Shown in pieces: positions 43,253 through 53,831 of a stretch of DNA of 64,000 nucleotides. The stretch is from Micromonospora radicis. Its GTDB lineage: Bacteria; Actinomycetota; Actinomycetes; Mycobacteriales; Micromonosporaceae. Each line of letters opens with the position of its first letter. Positions within the stretch are counted from its first letter, which is position 1. The notes beneath the pieces were generated by a model. It did no database searches. It was not told where the DNA came from and was given only the letters and a program-made list of their open reading frames with translations. The stretch spans positions 1-64,000 of the forward strand of contig NZ_QXEC01000007.1 in the NCBI RefSeq assembly GCF_003583405.1. Direction: 5' to 3'. The position numbers and the translations under genes were made by a program.

Positions 43253-45514
43253 TCAGCCCACCGGGGCGGGGAACCTCTCCCAGACCCGGTGCTGGGCCAT
43301 CAACTGCTGCACGCCGACGAAGACGTCGGCGGCGGTGTCGCCGGTGACGACACCCGGCGTTCCGCTGACCCCGGCCCGGTCCAGCACGGCGACACCGGTG
43401 TCCCAGGCGCCGATCGGCTTTGCGTGCCGCCAACATTCCTGCACCAGCAGCAGCACCCGCGGGTCGACCGTGGTGGCGCCCGGGGCGTCGGCCCTGGCGT
43501 CGCGGGCCGGCAGCGCGTCCGGCGCGGGGACCGGCGCCGTGGCGAGCAGGACCGCGTCCAGTTCGACCGACCGGCCGGTGGCGAAGGTGCGCTGCACCGG
43601 CAGGTCGCCCAGCCGGCCGCCGTGCGGGGCGATCAGCAACGGCACCATGTCGGCGGCGAACACGGCCCGGCGTACCTGGCCGACGGTGTCGAGGTCGGCG
43701 TCGGAATCCACCACGATGCCGACCAGCCGGCCGTCGCCCGGCCACTGCCGGCCGACCTGGGACAGCGCCGGGCTGGGCGTGACCTCCGCCAACGGCAGGG
43801 TCGGTTCCGGTGCGGGCAGTCCCAGGCCGGTGGCGACCTCGGCGCAGAGCACCGGGTCGATGTTGGCCAGGCACCGCAGCTGACGTTCCTTGATCGCCTG
43901 GTGGTAGCACTTGCCCAGTTCGAAGGTGTAGGCGCGGATGATGTGCTCCCGCTCGACCGGGGACATGCTCAGCCAGAACAGCCGGGCCTGACTGAAGTGG
44001 TCGTCGAAGGAGGCCGGGTTCTGCCGGATCTTCGGCGCCGCGGTCACCTGCACCGGTACGTCGACGAACGGGTGGTCGTCGTCGCCGGCCGGGAAGGGGT
44101 TGCCGCCGTCGAGCGAGTTCGGCCGGTACGGTGCCACTCCGGCGTGCACCGCGTGCTGGTGGAAGCCGTCGCGCAGCATGTCGTTGACCGGGGCGTGCGG
44201 CCGGTTGATCGGGATCTGCGAGAAGTTCGGTCCGCCCAGCCGGGTCAACTGCGTGTCGACGTACGAGAAGAGCCGGCCCTGCAACAGCGGGTCGTTGGTG
44301 ACGTCGATGCCCGGCGGCAGGTGACCGACGTGGAAGGCGACCTGCTCGGTCTCGGCGAAGAAGTTCGACGGGGTGCGGTTGAGGACCAACCGGCCGACCG
44401 GCTGTACCGGCGCCAGCTCCTCCGGCACGATCTTCGTCGGGTCGAGCAGGTCGATGCCGGCGAACGTCTCCTCCGGGGTGTCGGGCAACACCTGGATGCC
44501 GAGTTCCCACTCGGGGAACGCGCCGGCCTCGATGGCGTCGTAGAGGTCACGGCGGTGGAAGTCCGGGTCGATGCCGCCGAGCAGCTGCGCCTCCTCCCAG
44601 ACCAGGGAGTGCACGCCCAGCTTGGGCTTCCAGTGGAACTTCGCCAGCGCCGTCTCCCCCGCCGCGTTGACCAGGCGGAAGGTGTGGACGCCGAAGCCCT
44701 CCATGGTCCGGTACGAGCGCGGGATGCCCCGGTCCGACATGTTCCACATGGTGTGGTGTTGCGCCTCGGTGTGCAGCGAGACGAAGTCCCAGAACGTGTC
44801 GTGGGCGCTCTGGGCCTGCGGGATCTCCCGATCCGGGTGCGGCTTGGCCGCGTGGATGATGTCGGGGAACTTGATGGCGTCCTGGATGAAGAAGACCGGC
44901 ATGTTGTTGGCGACCAGGTCGAAGGTGCCCTCGTCGGTGTAGAACTTGGTGGCGAAGCCACGGGTGTCCCGGACCGTGTCGGCCGATCCCCGCGAGCCGA
45001 GCACGGTGGAGAAGCGGACGAAGACCTCCGTCTCGCGGCCCTTGGCCAGGAAGGCGGCCCGGGTGACGTTCTCGGCGGTGCCGTACCCGGTGAACACGCC
45101 GTGCGCGCCGGCTCCCCGGGCGTGCACGACCCGCTCGGGGATGCGTTCGTGGTCGAAGTGGGTGATCTTCTCGCGCAGGTGGTGGTCCTGGAGCAGGACC
45201 GGTCCGCGTGGGCCCGCCTTCAGTGCGTGGTCGGTGTCGCGCAGCCGGGCGCCCTGCGAGGTGGTGAGGAAGTCACCCTGTTGCCCCGTCGCCGTGGCCG
45301 GCGCCCCGGTGCGGGCGCCGGTCGGCGTACGGGTCTGTGGTGATCCCTGCTCCGGTTTGGGTGGCAGTGGACCGTGCGGGGTGGTCGGTTCCCCGACCGC
45401 CGGTGGGGCGCTGCCCGGCGCGCCGGGCACGTCGGGGCTGAGCACGTCGGCCACCTTCTCCGCCGCCGACTCCACCACGTCCTTGACCGCCTTGGCGGGA
45501 TTGCGGGTTTCCAT
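43253..45514 (-). CDS. katE: Large-subunit (HPII/KatE-type) catalase
   Basis: A 753-residue heme catalase. An N-terminal Pro/Thr-rich extension (1-85) precedes the catalase core. The catalytic His is in RVVHARGAGAHGVF and the Asn in DLVANNMPVFF. The proximal heme Tyr is in RLFSYVDTQLTRLG. A C-terminal flavodoxin/GATase-like domain starts near 600 at GRLVGIVVDSDADLDTVGQVRRAV. This domain and the length define clade II catalases. ATG 45514 follows AGGAGG by 10 bases; upstream in-frame codons to 45619 were not used. Detoxifies hydrogen peroxide, usually in stationary phase. Confidence 0.93.
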   Translation of the reverse strand: METRNPAKAVKDVVESAAEKVADVLSPDVPGAPGSAPPAVGEPTTPHGPLPPKPEQGSPQTRTPTGARTGAPATATGQQGDFLTTSQGARLRDTDHALKAGPRGPVLLQDHHLREKITHFDHERIPERVVHARGAGAHGVFTGYGTAENVTRAAFLAKGRETEVFVRFSTVLGSRGSADTVRDTRGFATKFYTDEGTFDLVANNMPVFFIQDAIKFPDIIHAAKPHPDREIPQAQSAHDTFWDFVSLHTEAQHHTMWNMSDRGIPRSYRTMEGFGVHTFRLVNAAGETALAKFHWKPKLGVHSLVWEEAQLLGGIDPDFHRRDLYDAIEAGAFPEWELGIQVLPDTPEETFAGIDLLDPTKIVPEELAPVQPVGRLVLNRTPSNFFAETEQVAFHVGHLPPGIDVTNDPLLQGRLFSYVDTQLTRLGGPNFSQIPINRPHAPVNDMLRDGFHQHAVHAGVAPYRPNSLDGGNPFPAGDDDHPFVDVPVQVTAAPKIRQNPASFDDHFSQARLFWLSMSPVEREHIIRAYTFELGKCYHQAIKERQLRCLANIDPVLCAEVATGLGLPAPEPTLPLAEVTPSPALSQVGRQWPGDGRLVGIVVDSDADLDTVGQVRRAVFAADMVPLLIAPHGGRLGDLPVQRTFATGRSVELDAVLLATAPVPAPDALPARDARADAPGATTVDPRVLLLVQECWRHAKPIGAWDTGVAVLDRAGVSGTPGVVTGDTAADVFVGVQQLMAQHRVWERFPAPVG

Positions 45515-45643
45515 CGCTGCCGGTACCTCCTGGAACACGACGACCAGATGCCAGGGCGATACCCGGGCCACCACCGGCAAAACGGGTCGAACATCACTGA
45601 CCGGGGCGATACTCGCCATCCCGCTCCGCCCGCTCGGGCGGGG

Positions 45644-47149
<1,506 letters not shown>

Positions 47150-47154
47150 TCACC

Positions 47155-47175
47155 GGGGTCTTGCCGCAAGACCCC
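47155..47175. promoter_or_regulatory. Rifamycin-associated element (RAE) upstream of rox
   Basis: A 21-base palindrome with arms GGGGTCTTGC and GCAAGACCCC around one central base, ending 86 bases upstream of the rox start. It matches the inverted-repeat RAE known upstream of rifampin-inactivation genes in actinomycetes. TATA-like sequence lies just beyond it on the upstream side (about 47180-47190), consistent with promoter-proximal placement. Confidence 0.85.
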
Positions 47176-47236
47176 GTATGTGCTATATGTTGGGAGTGGC
47201 AGGAAGAGCACCATCTTCCTGCCATTCGCTTTGTCG

Positions 47237-48220
47237 TCACACGGTGATGACCACCTTGGCCCGGGCGTGCTCTGCTTCGAGGTAGCGGATGGCCTGCGGC
47301 ACCTCGTCGAGCGGGTAGGTCCGGTCGACGACCGGGGTGAGGCGGCCGGCCTCGGCGTGGGCCCGGAGCCGGTCGAGGTGCGGGCGGCTGGGCGTGGCGG
47401 TCAGGATGGCGATGCGCTGCCGGACCAGCGGCGCCAGCAGCCGGCCGCGCGTGAGGAGCCAGACGGGTCCGACGAGGCTACCGCCGCGGTAGACGCCACC
47501 CCCGGAGAGCACCAGTGTGCCGGTCGGGGTCAGAGACCGCCGCAGCGCGGTGATCGAGCGGTTGCCGACCAGGTCGAGGACGAGGTCGTGGCGGCCCGCG
47601 TGGCGGGTGAAGTCGGTCCGGGTGTAGTCGACCACCTGGTCGGCGCCGAGGGAGCGGACCAGGTCGACGTTGCGGGTGCGGCAGACCCCGGTCACCGTCG
47701 CGCCGAGGGCCTTGGCCAGTTGGACGGCCAGGGTGCCGACCCCGCCGGAGGCCCCGTTGACGAGGACCCGCTGGCCGGGCTCGACCTGCCCGAGGTCGGA
47801 CAGTCCCATCAGGGCGGTGACGCCGGCCAGCGGCAGGGCGGCGGCCTGCCGCGGGGTCAGGTTCGCCGGTGCCGGTGCGACCAGGTGTTCGGGGAGGCAG
47901 GCGTACTCGGCGAACGCACCGTTGGCGTCACCAAGGTCGCCGAAGACGGCGTCGCCCGGGCGGATCTGCCGCACCTGGGTGCCGACGGCGGTGACCCGGC
48001 CGGCGAAGTCGCGGCCACGGATGCGGGCCCGGGGCCTGGACCACCCCAGGCTCAGCCGCGCCAGCCGCGGGTCACCGCGCATGACGTGCCAGTCATAGGC
48101 GTTGAGCGCGGCGGCCTCGATGCGCACGAGCACCTCTTCGGAGCCGGGTACCGGCACGTCGACGTCCGCGAGCCGCAGCGTCTCCGGTGGGCCGTACCGG
48201 TCCTGGACGATCGCTCTCAT
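47237..48220 (-). CDS. Zinc-independent quinone oxidoreductase (MDR family)
   Basis: A 327-residue NADPH-dependent medium-chain reductase. It has YGPPETLRLADVDVPVPGSEEVLVRI at the start, GRDFAGRVTAVG (about 70-81), VLVNGASGGVGTLAVQLAKALGA (about 143-165, NADPH binding) and VVDYTRTDF. No structural-zinc Cys cluster is present, so it is the quinone-oxidoreductase type. It is divergent from a TetR gene, with twin palindromes between, so probably induced by the TetR ligand. ATG 48220 follows GGGGAGTGGG. Confidence 0.88.
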   Translation of the reverse strand: MRAIVQDRYGPPETLRLADVDVPVPGSEEVLVRIEAAALNAYDWHVMRGDPRLARLSLGWSRPRARIRGRDFAGRVTAVGTQVRQIRPGDAVFGDLGDANGAFAEYACLPEHLVAPAPANLTPRQAAALPLAGVTALMGLSDLGQVEPGQRVLVNGASGGVGTLAVQLAKALGATVTGVCRTRNVDLVRSLGADQVVDYTRTDFTRHAGRHDLVLDLVGNRSITALRRSLTPTGTLVLSGGGVYRGGSLVGPVWLLTRGRLLAPLVRQRIAILTATPSRPHLDRLRAHAEAGRLTPVVDRTYPLDEVPQAIRYLEAEHARAKVVITV

Positions 48221-48237
48221 GCCCACTCCCCTTCCCT

Positions 48238-48288
48238 GGTGTACGGCGTACACCTGATATCGAGAACGATAGGTGTACGCCGTACACC
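48238..48288. promoter_or_regulatory. Twin 17-bp palindromic operators in divergent promoter
   Basis: GGTGTACGGCGTACACC at 48238-48254 and GGTGTACGCCGTACACC at 48272-48288 are near-identical palindromes with centres 34 bp apart, about three helical turns. They lie between the quinone oxidoreductase and TetR genes and are almost certainly the TetR binding sites. Confidence 0.88.
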
Positions 48289-48337
48289 CGTCAAGCCGGA
48301 TATGGTTCTCCGCGATACCGGACGAACGAGGACGCGA

Positions 48338-49054
48338 ATGGTTGACCAGGCCGAGACGCTGCGCCGGACGCCGCTGAGCAGGGATCGGATCCTGCGCGCC
48401 GCCGTCGCGCTCGCCGACGCGGCCGGCATCGAGTCACTCAGCATGCGCAACCTCGCCCAGGACCTCGGCGTGGCGCCGATGGCCCTCTACAAACACGTGT
48501 CCAACAAGGACGAGCTGCTCGACGCGATGATCGATCTGGTGGTCGCCGAGATCGATCCACCGGCACCGGGCGCCGGCTGGAAGCAGTCGGTACGCGGCCG
48601 GATCCTCTCCGCGCGGCAGGCGCTGCGCCGGCATCCCTGGGCACCGCTCGCCGTCGAGTCCCGGAACATGGCGACCCCGGGCCTGCTCGCCTATCTCGAC
48701 TCGGTGGTCGGGACACTGCGGGCCGGCGGCTTCTCGGCCGACCTCGCCCACCACGTCATGCACGCGATGGGCAGTCGGGTTCTCGGCTTCAGCCAGGAAC
48801 TCTTCGACACCGCCCGGGACACCGGTCGCTCCGGCGCCGCCGCGGATCAGCCCTCCGCCGACATGCCACCCGAGATGGCGGCCCGCTTCCCGCACCTCGC
48901 GGAGATCGCCCGCGCCGCGGCCCACGATGACGGGTCGGTGGTGGGGCCGGGCTGCGACGACCAGTTCGAGTTCGAGTTCGCGCTGGACCTGCTGCTGGAC
49001 GGGGTGGAACGGCTACACCGCCAGGGGTGGACGTCGGCGCACCGGCCCGGCTGA
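48338..49054 (+). CDS. TetR-family repressor with TetR_C domain
   Basis: A 238-residue regulator. The N-terminal helix-turn-helix is RDRILRAAVALADAAGIESLSMRNLAQDLGVAPMALYKHVSNKDELLDAMID (about residues 15-66). The C-terminal ligand domain has an HHVMHAMGSRVLGFSQEL segment of the TetR_C_1 type. It is divergent from a quinone oxidoreductase gene and probably represses both through the twin palindromes. ATG 48338 follows GAGGACG. Ligand unknown. Confidence 0.9.
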   Translation: MVDQAETLRRTPLSRDRILRAAVALADAAGIESLSMRNLAQDLGVAPMALYKHVSNKDELLDAMIDLVVAEIDPPAPGAGWKQSVRGRILSARQALRRHPWAPLAVESRNMATPGLLAYLDSVVGTLRAGGFSADLAHHVMHAMGSRVLGFSQELFDTARDTGRSGAAADQPSADMPPEMAARFPHLAEIARAAAHDDGSVVGPGCDDQFEFEFALDLLLDGVERLHRQGWTSAHRPG

Positions 49055-49072
49055 GACGCGGCCGGTCAGGGA

Positions 49073-50068
49073 TCAGTCGATGTCCAGGTCGGGCAGCCGG
49101 CCCTCGGCGCGCAGTTGCGCGAAGTGCGCCTCGGGCGGCGGCTCCGGATCCGGATCGGAGGGACGTGGAGGCTCGGGCCCGTCGGCGCAGAAGCGCAGGA
49201 GCGTCTCGATGCGGATGACCCGGAACCGGCGTCCGAGCACATTCACCTCGTCGGCCCGGGTCGCCTCCAGTTCGTCGGCGGCCCGCCGGTACTCGGCGGC
49301 CTCCCGCTCGGTCGGGTTGGCGATCCGCGGCACCAGCCACCGGAAGTCGAACAGGATCAGGTCACGGGCCTGCTGTGGGGTCGCCACCGCCCGACTCGAC
49401 GGTTGCCAGCCACCGGCCACCTGCTCGGCCACCGCGTACCGGGTGGGCAGCACGACCCCGTTGGGATGGGAGCTGACGGCGGCGACGCTGTCGGCTCGCA
49501 CGTCCACCGGCACCCGCGCGCGGGGATAGTGGGCGGGCAGCAGCTCGATCTTCAGTAGGGCGGCCCCCACACCGGTGGGTGCGCCGGGATCGGCGATCAG
49601 GTCGGTACCGCCGAGGAAGTCGTCACAGATGTCGGCCTGCCGCGGGTCGGGGTCGGTGGGTCGGGGTGGCTCCGGACCGTCCGGGCCGAACCGGGTGAAC
49701 GTGTCGGCCCGGATCACGCGGTGGCGGCGGCCGCCGACCGTCACCTCGTCGACCTTCTTCCAGTCGAGCACCCGGCCGACCGCCGCCAGCTCGGCGGCCA
49801 GGTCCGCGCCGACGCCGGCGGCGAGTTGCTCGCGCAACCGGTGGGCCAGCGCGTCCCGGGCGGCCTGCGGCGTGTCCTCGGCCAGGTCGTGAATGCGCCA
49901 TCGCCCGCCGCCGAGGTCCACCGCGTAGCCGAACGACGGGGCCCCGATCCGCAGGGTCGGGTAGCTGGCGGCCCGCTCGGCGGCGTCGTGGTCGGTCACC
50001 ACGCCGACCGGGTCGTCGCCGCGCCGGATGCGGATCACCACCCCCGACAATCGCTCACCGTCATCCAT
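49073..50068 (-). CDS. DUF5954 family protein
   Basis: A 331-residue soluble protein. It has two similar halves: the block VDEVTVGGRRHRVIRADTFTRFGPDGPEPPRPTDPDP (about 104-140) recurs near the end as ADEVNVLGRRFRVIRIETLLRFCADGPEPPRPSDPDP. This duplication and the sequence style match DUF5954 as I recall it from Streptomyces. No catalytic motif is seen. Function unknown. Confidence 0.75.
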   Translation of the reverse strand: MDDGERLSGVVIRIRRGDDPVGVVTDHDAAERAASYPTLRIGAPSFGYAVDLGGGRWRIHDLAEDTPQAARDALAHRLREQLAAGVGADLAAELAAVGRVLDWKKVDEVTVGGRRHRVIRADTFTRFGPDGPEPPRPTDPDPRQADICDDFLGGTDLIADPGAPTGVGAALLKIELLPAHYPRARVPVDVRADSVAAVSSHPNGVVLPTRYAVAEQVAGGWQPSSRAVATPQQARDLILFDFRWLVPRIANPTEREAAEYRRAADELEATRADEVNVLGRRFRVIRIETLLRFCADGPEPPRPSDPDPEPPPEAHFAQLRAEGRLPDLDID

Positions 50069-50271
50069 GGGTCAACATTCTGTGACGACAGGGTCCGACA
50101 CGCCAGAACCGGACCGGCGACACGGCGAAGTCGACCGGCGCGGGGGCCGGCGCGTACGACGGCGGGCCACCCGGGCGGGGTGAACGTCCGGGCGGACGCG
50201 ACGGCGGGCGCCGGCACCGGGTGCCGACGCCCGTCGGGCGGATGACTCAGCGCTTGGCCTGCTGCTTGCGG

Positions 50272-51084
50272 TCAGTGTGGGGCCGACCGGGCACGGTGCC
50301 GGCGTACCTCTGTCGCCGCCAGCACCGCTGCCACCAGGCCGAGCAGCCCGGCCAGGCCCCAGGGTTGGTGCTCGGTGCTGGCGGTGACCCGGCTCGACGT
50401 ACCGGCGGTGACGATCTCGCCGTGGATCTGGTACGCACCGAGGGCGGGTGCGGGCAGCGCCACCGGGATCCGGACCTCGCGTTCCTCACCGGCGCCGAGG
50501 TCGGGCGGGACGGGTGGGACGACGAATCCGGTCGGCTCCGGGCCGCGGCCGACGCTGAACGACCAGGACACCGGCGCCGGTGCCGCCTGCTCGTTGCGCA
50601 GGCGCAGCACCAGGGTCCGCCGGCTGGCGAGACCGAAGTACGCCGCCCACCCGTCGTCGCGTTCGAGCTGCGCATCGGCGATGACCACCGGGCGGATCGC
50701 CGTCGGCGCGGCGGCGCCGACGGCCGTCGGGCGTGCGCCGGTGACGACCAGCGCAGCACCCGCCGACAGCCGGGTGTCCAACGTGGTCACCCGCACCCGG
50801 CAGGGGCAGCCGCCGGGTGGGGCGGCCACGGTCAGCGGGGCGCCACCGCTGCCGGTACCGGGCAGGTGGATCTGCGCCGAGGTGTCCACCGCGCAGCGCG
50901 GCGGCGTACCGGCGTCGCACAGCTCGATGACCACGGTGCCGGCGGGCCAACCGGTGAGCCGCACCAGCACCCGCTCGCCCGGCTTCGCCTCGGACCGGTC
51001 CAGCCCGACGCGGGGATCCGGGGCCGGGGCGCCGGTCAGGGCCAGCCCGGCGACCAGCGCGACGGCGTACGTCAGCGGCCTCAC
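50272..51084 (-). CDS. Secreted, C-terminally anchored protein of the HtaA operon
   Basis: A 270-residue protein with an N-terminal signal peptide (PLTYAVALVAGLALTGAPA). Two beta-sandwich-like regions follow. The first has SEAKPGERVLVRLTGWPAGTVVIELCDAGTPPRC, and later CPCRVRVTTL. A membrane helix near the C-terminus (WGLAGLLGLVAAVLAATE) precedes a basic tail. GTG 51084 overlaps the stop of the upstream DUF916-like gene. It is probably a cell-surface partner of the HtaA system; no family name recognised. Confidence 0.65.
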   Translation of the reverse strand: MRPLTYAVALVAGLALTGAPAPDPRVGLDRSEAKPGERVLVRLTGWPAGTVVIELCDAGTPPRCAVDTSAQIHLPGTGSGGAPLTVAAPPGGCPCRVRVTTLDTRLSAGAALVVTGARPTAVGAAAPTAIRPVVIADAQLERDDGWAAYFGLASRRTLVLRLRNEQAAPAPVSWSFSVGRGPEPTGFVVPPVPPDLGAGEEREVRIPVALPAPALGAYQIHGEIVTAGTSSRVTASTEHQPWGLAGLLGLVAAVLAATEVRRHRARSAPH

Positions 51085-52142
51085 GTGTCGGCCGGTTCCG
51101 CACGGCGGCGGGCCCGCAACCGGCTGGCGAGCAGCCAACCGACGGCGGTGAGCAGGACGGCGGTCCACACCCACGGCACGGCCCAGACGGTGGCGGTGCG
51201 GGTCACCGTGGGCAGCATCCGGTCCGGGGTGGCGGGGTCGACGACCACGTCGGCGGCGAGCCGGCCGGCCGGAACGACGCCGTTGACCTGTTCGGTGATG
51301 GTGATCGCCGCGCCGGGCAGCACCTCGGGCACGGTGACCGGCTCGGTGCGGGCCAGCCGGAGGCCGAACGGCCCGTTGAGGCGTACCTGGGTGGTACCGG
51401 TCAGCCGGGTGTTGCCGCTGTTGCGCAGGCGGTAGCTGACCACGACCGGACCGGTGCCGAACGGGTTGAGCGGATTGTCGTAGCCGATCCGCATCGCCTC
51501 GACCTGGAGGCCGGGACGGACCGGTCCGGCCACCCGCAGGTAGATCCGGGCGGCGACCCGCCGGTCGAGGTTGACCTGCCCGCCGCTGTCGGTGGACCGG
51601 AGCTGGGCGATCGAGGCGACCACGCCCCCGGCGTGGTCACCGGGGGTGGCGTTGGCCGGCACGGTGAGCTGGAACGGCACGATCACCTGCTTCCCGGCGG
51701 GCACCCGGTAGGTCCGTTCGGCGAAGGTGGTCCACGCGCCGACGTCGACCGGTGGTCGGCTGGCCGGGTGCAGGGCGAAACCGCCGTCGGTGGTGGTGAA
51801 GGCGTCGGCGCCGTAAACGGCGAAGGTCATCGCGCTGCTGCCGAGGTTGGTGACGGCGACCCGGTCCTCGATGCGTTGGCCGGGTTCGGCGTCGTAGACG
51901 AAGTAGCTGCGGCCGGTGGGACCGGAGGGGCCGGACGGTTGCACCGCCCAGGTGAAGCCGGCGTCCGGCGGTGAGGGGCTGGGGGCCGGTGCCACACCGA
52001 CCGAGGGGCCGGCGGCCGGTGCCACACCGACCGCAGGGCCGGCGGCCGGTGCCGCGAGGGCGGCGGGGCCGGCGGCCAGGGCGGTGACGAGCACGGCGAG
52101 GACCGCGGTGGCGACCAGGTGCGGGGAAGGGCACCTCGTCAT
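51081..52142 (-). CDS. DUF916/WxL-interacting-like surface protein
   Basis: A 353-residue protein with a signal peptide, then an Ala/Pro/Val repeat linker (PAAGPAVGVA, PAAGPSVGVA). A DUF916-type Ig-like domain follows: FVYDAEPGQRIEDRVAVTNLGSSAMTFAVYGADAFTT (about 74-110). After a second Ig-like domain it ends with a membrane helix (VWTAVLLTAVGWLLASRL) and a basic tail. DUF916 proteins bridge WxL proteins to peptidoglycan. It lies 33 bases downstream of the HtaA-like gene and probably anchors it. Confidence 0.75.
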   Translation of the reverse strand: MTRCPSPHLVATAVLAVLVTALAAGPAALAAPAAGPAVGVAPAAGPSVGVAPAPSPSPPDAGFTWAVQPSGPSGPTGRSYFVYDAEPGQRIEDRVAVTNLGSSAMTFAVYGADAFTTTDGGFALHPASRPPVDVGAWTTFAERTYRVPAGKQVIVPFQLTVPANATPGDHAGGVVASIAQLRSTDSGGQVNLDRRVAARIYLRVAGPVRPGLQVEAMRIGYDNPLNPFGTGPVVVSYRLRNSGNTRLTGTTQVRLNGPFGLRLARTEPVTVPEVLPGAAITITEQVNGVVPAGRLAADVVVDPATPDRMLPTVTRTATVWAVPWVWTAVLLTAVGWLLASRLRARRRAEPADT

Positions 52143-52175
52143 CGTTCTGCGCACAACAAGATGCCCTTCCACGCG

Positions 52176-53696
52176 TCAGGACAGGGTCAGGGTGAGGGTG
52201 GCGGCGTAGTCCCCCGGCGCGGTCGCGGCCGGGACCCCGAGGTCCAGGTCGGCGGCGCACCGGAAGCTGCCGGCGCTGGCGCCGGCAGCGGCGGCGCACA
52301 GGGTTCGTGCGCTGCCCAGACCGTCACCCGGGTTGGCCCGCCCGCCCGGCGTGACCACTCCGGGCGTACCCACCAGGTCGTCGGGGAGCACCGACGCGCT
52401 CGGCGCCCAGCCGAGGTTGTCGGCGGCGATGACGCCGCCGAGCGCGCTGGTGAAGTCCTCCACCTGGCCGACCACGTTCCAGCCGGCGTTGGTGCCCCGC
52501 AGGTCGTTGACCGTCACCGCGTTGAGCGCGCCACCGGCGACGGCACCCGGGTGTACGGCGGACAACGCCACGGCGTTGCCGGCCGAGGTCAGCGTCAACG
52601 GGCCGGACTGGAGCACCTGGGCGGTGATCTCCTGCTCGGCTCCGCTCGGAGCACCCGTACCGCCGCCGAAGGTGATCGGGGTGAAGGTGTCCTGGCTGCG
52701 GTCGCTGGAGGCGTGCGCGGCGAAGGTCAACACGTAGCACTGGGTCACCGTGCAGTCGACCGGGTCGCCGTTGCCGTCAATGTAGCTCGGCACCAGGTCC
52801 AACGTGGTGCTGAAGCTGCCGTCGGCGTCGAGCTTGACCTGCGCGGCGGACGACGAGGCGTTCTTGTGCACCCACTTGACCGGCTTGTACGGGCGGGAGT
52901 TCGTCCAGTGGTTGTCGCCCTTCGGTCCGAAGGCGACGTAGACGCCGACACCGCCGTTGGCGTCCGGGTCGAATCCGGAGCCGGTGACGGTGACGGTGGC
53001 ACCCTCGGTGTCGAGGGCGGCGGACGGGTTCACCGTCACCGTCGGGGTGGCGGGGGTGCCACCCCCGCTCGCGGTGGTGAAGGTGACCGACGCCGGGTCC
53101 AGCGCCGTACCGGCGGTGAAGAAGCCGGCGAACGCCGCCGCTCCGGTCTCGGTGAGCGTGGTGGTGAGGTTGCTCCAGCTCACCGTCTCACCGGCGACGG
53201 TCGGGCTGGTCGCGCCGGTGCCGAGGGTGGCGATGGCGGCCTGCTCGATCTGCACCGGTTCGAAACCGCCGCCGCTGACCTGGAGGTCGACGTCGGCGAG
53301 CAGGGAGCCGCCGGCACCGTCCACCACCACGGTGGGGTTGGTCAGGGTGATGGTGAAGAAGTGCGCCGGGTAGGAGAACACGACGGTGCCGCCGTAGTTC
53401 ACAGTGGTCGCGCCGGTGGCGCTGTCGTACGTGCCGCCGGTGGCCGGGAACCTGAAGGTGCCGTCGGCGTTTCGGGTGGCGCCGTCGCCGACCGCGATCG
53501 GCGGGTTGCCGTTGCCGGTCGAGACGTACGCGCGGAACGAACTCTTGAAGCCCCAGTCGAGGCTCCCCCCGGTGACGTCGACGGGCGCCGCGGCCGCGGG
53601 ATTCACCACGGCCAGTGACGCGGCGGCGCCGAGCAGGGCCGCCGACGCCCACCGGTACGACCGTCGGCGGATACCGCCGGGTCTGGGTACGGACAT
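52176..53696 (-). CDS. htaA: HtaA-domain secreted heme-binding protein
   Basis: A 506-residue exported protein. Signal peptide to about residue 36. Next is an HtaA domain that begins GGSLDWGFKSSFRAYVS (about 42-58) and contains GGTVVFSYPAHFFTITLTNPTVVV, the Hta heme-binding signature with likely axial Tyr and His. An Ig-like domain follows (VTVTGSGFDPDANGGVGVYVAFGPKGDN). The C-terminal 160-residue domain resembles WxL-type cell-wall-binding modules. It captures heme at the surface and passes it to HmuT. First gene of the leftward operon and divergent from hmuTUV; an IdeR-type iron box at 53728-53746 covers its promoter. Confidence 0.85.
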   Translation of the reverse strand: MSVPRPGGIRRRSYRWASAALLGAAASLAVVNPAAAAPVDVTGGSLDWGFKSSFRAYVSTGNGNPPIAVGDGATRNADGTFRFPATGGTYDSATGATTVNYGGTVVFSYPAHFFTITLTNPTVVVDGAGGSLLADVDLQVSGGGFEPVQIEQAAIATLGTGATSPTVAGETVSWSNLTTTLTETGAAAFAGFFTAGTALDPASVTFTTASGGGTPATPTVTVNPSAALDTEGATVTVTGSGFDPDANGGVGVYVAFGPKGDNHWTNSRPYKPVKWVHKNASSSAAQVKLDADGSFSTTLDLVPSYIDGNGDPVDCTVTQCYVLTFAAHASSDRSQDTFTPITFGGGTGAPSGAEQEITAQVLQSGPLTLTSAGNAVALSAVHPGAVAGGALNAVTVNDLRGTNAGWNVVGQVEDFTSALGGVIAADNLGWAPSASVLPDDLVGTPGVVTPGGRANPGDGLGSARTLCAAAAGASAGSFRCAADLDLGVPAATAPGDYAATLTLTLS

Positions 53697-53727
53697 GTGT
53701 GTTCCTCTCAGAAGGGGGAGGGCGAGA

Positions 53728-53746
53728 TTAGGTTAGGCTCACCTAA
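53728..53746. promoter_or_regulatory. IdeR/DmdR iron box, htaA side
   Basis: TTAGGTTAGGCTCACCTAA, a 19-base near-perfect match to the actinobacterial iron-dependent repressor site, 32 bases upstream of the htaA start. Expected to repress when iron is sufficient. Confidence 0.9.
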
Positions 53747-53796
53747 TCTTGGCGAGAATCCTCCGAACACCCTCTTGCGCGACCGTCAAGATCTAC

Positions 53797-53815
53797 TTAG
53801 GTTAGCCTAACCAAT
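53797..53815. promoter_or_regulatory. IdeR/DmdR iron box, hmu side
   Basis: TTAGGTTAGCCTAACCAAT, a second 19-base iron box, 17 bases upstream of the start at 53832. With the box at 53728-53746 it puts both divergent operons under iron control. Confidence 0.9.
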
Positions 53816-53831
53816 CTTCCGGAGGTCGCTC

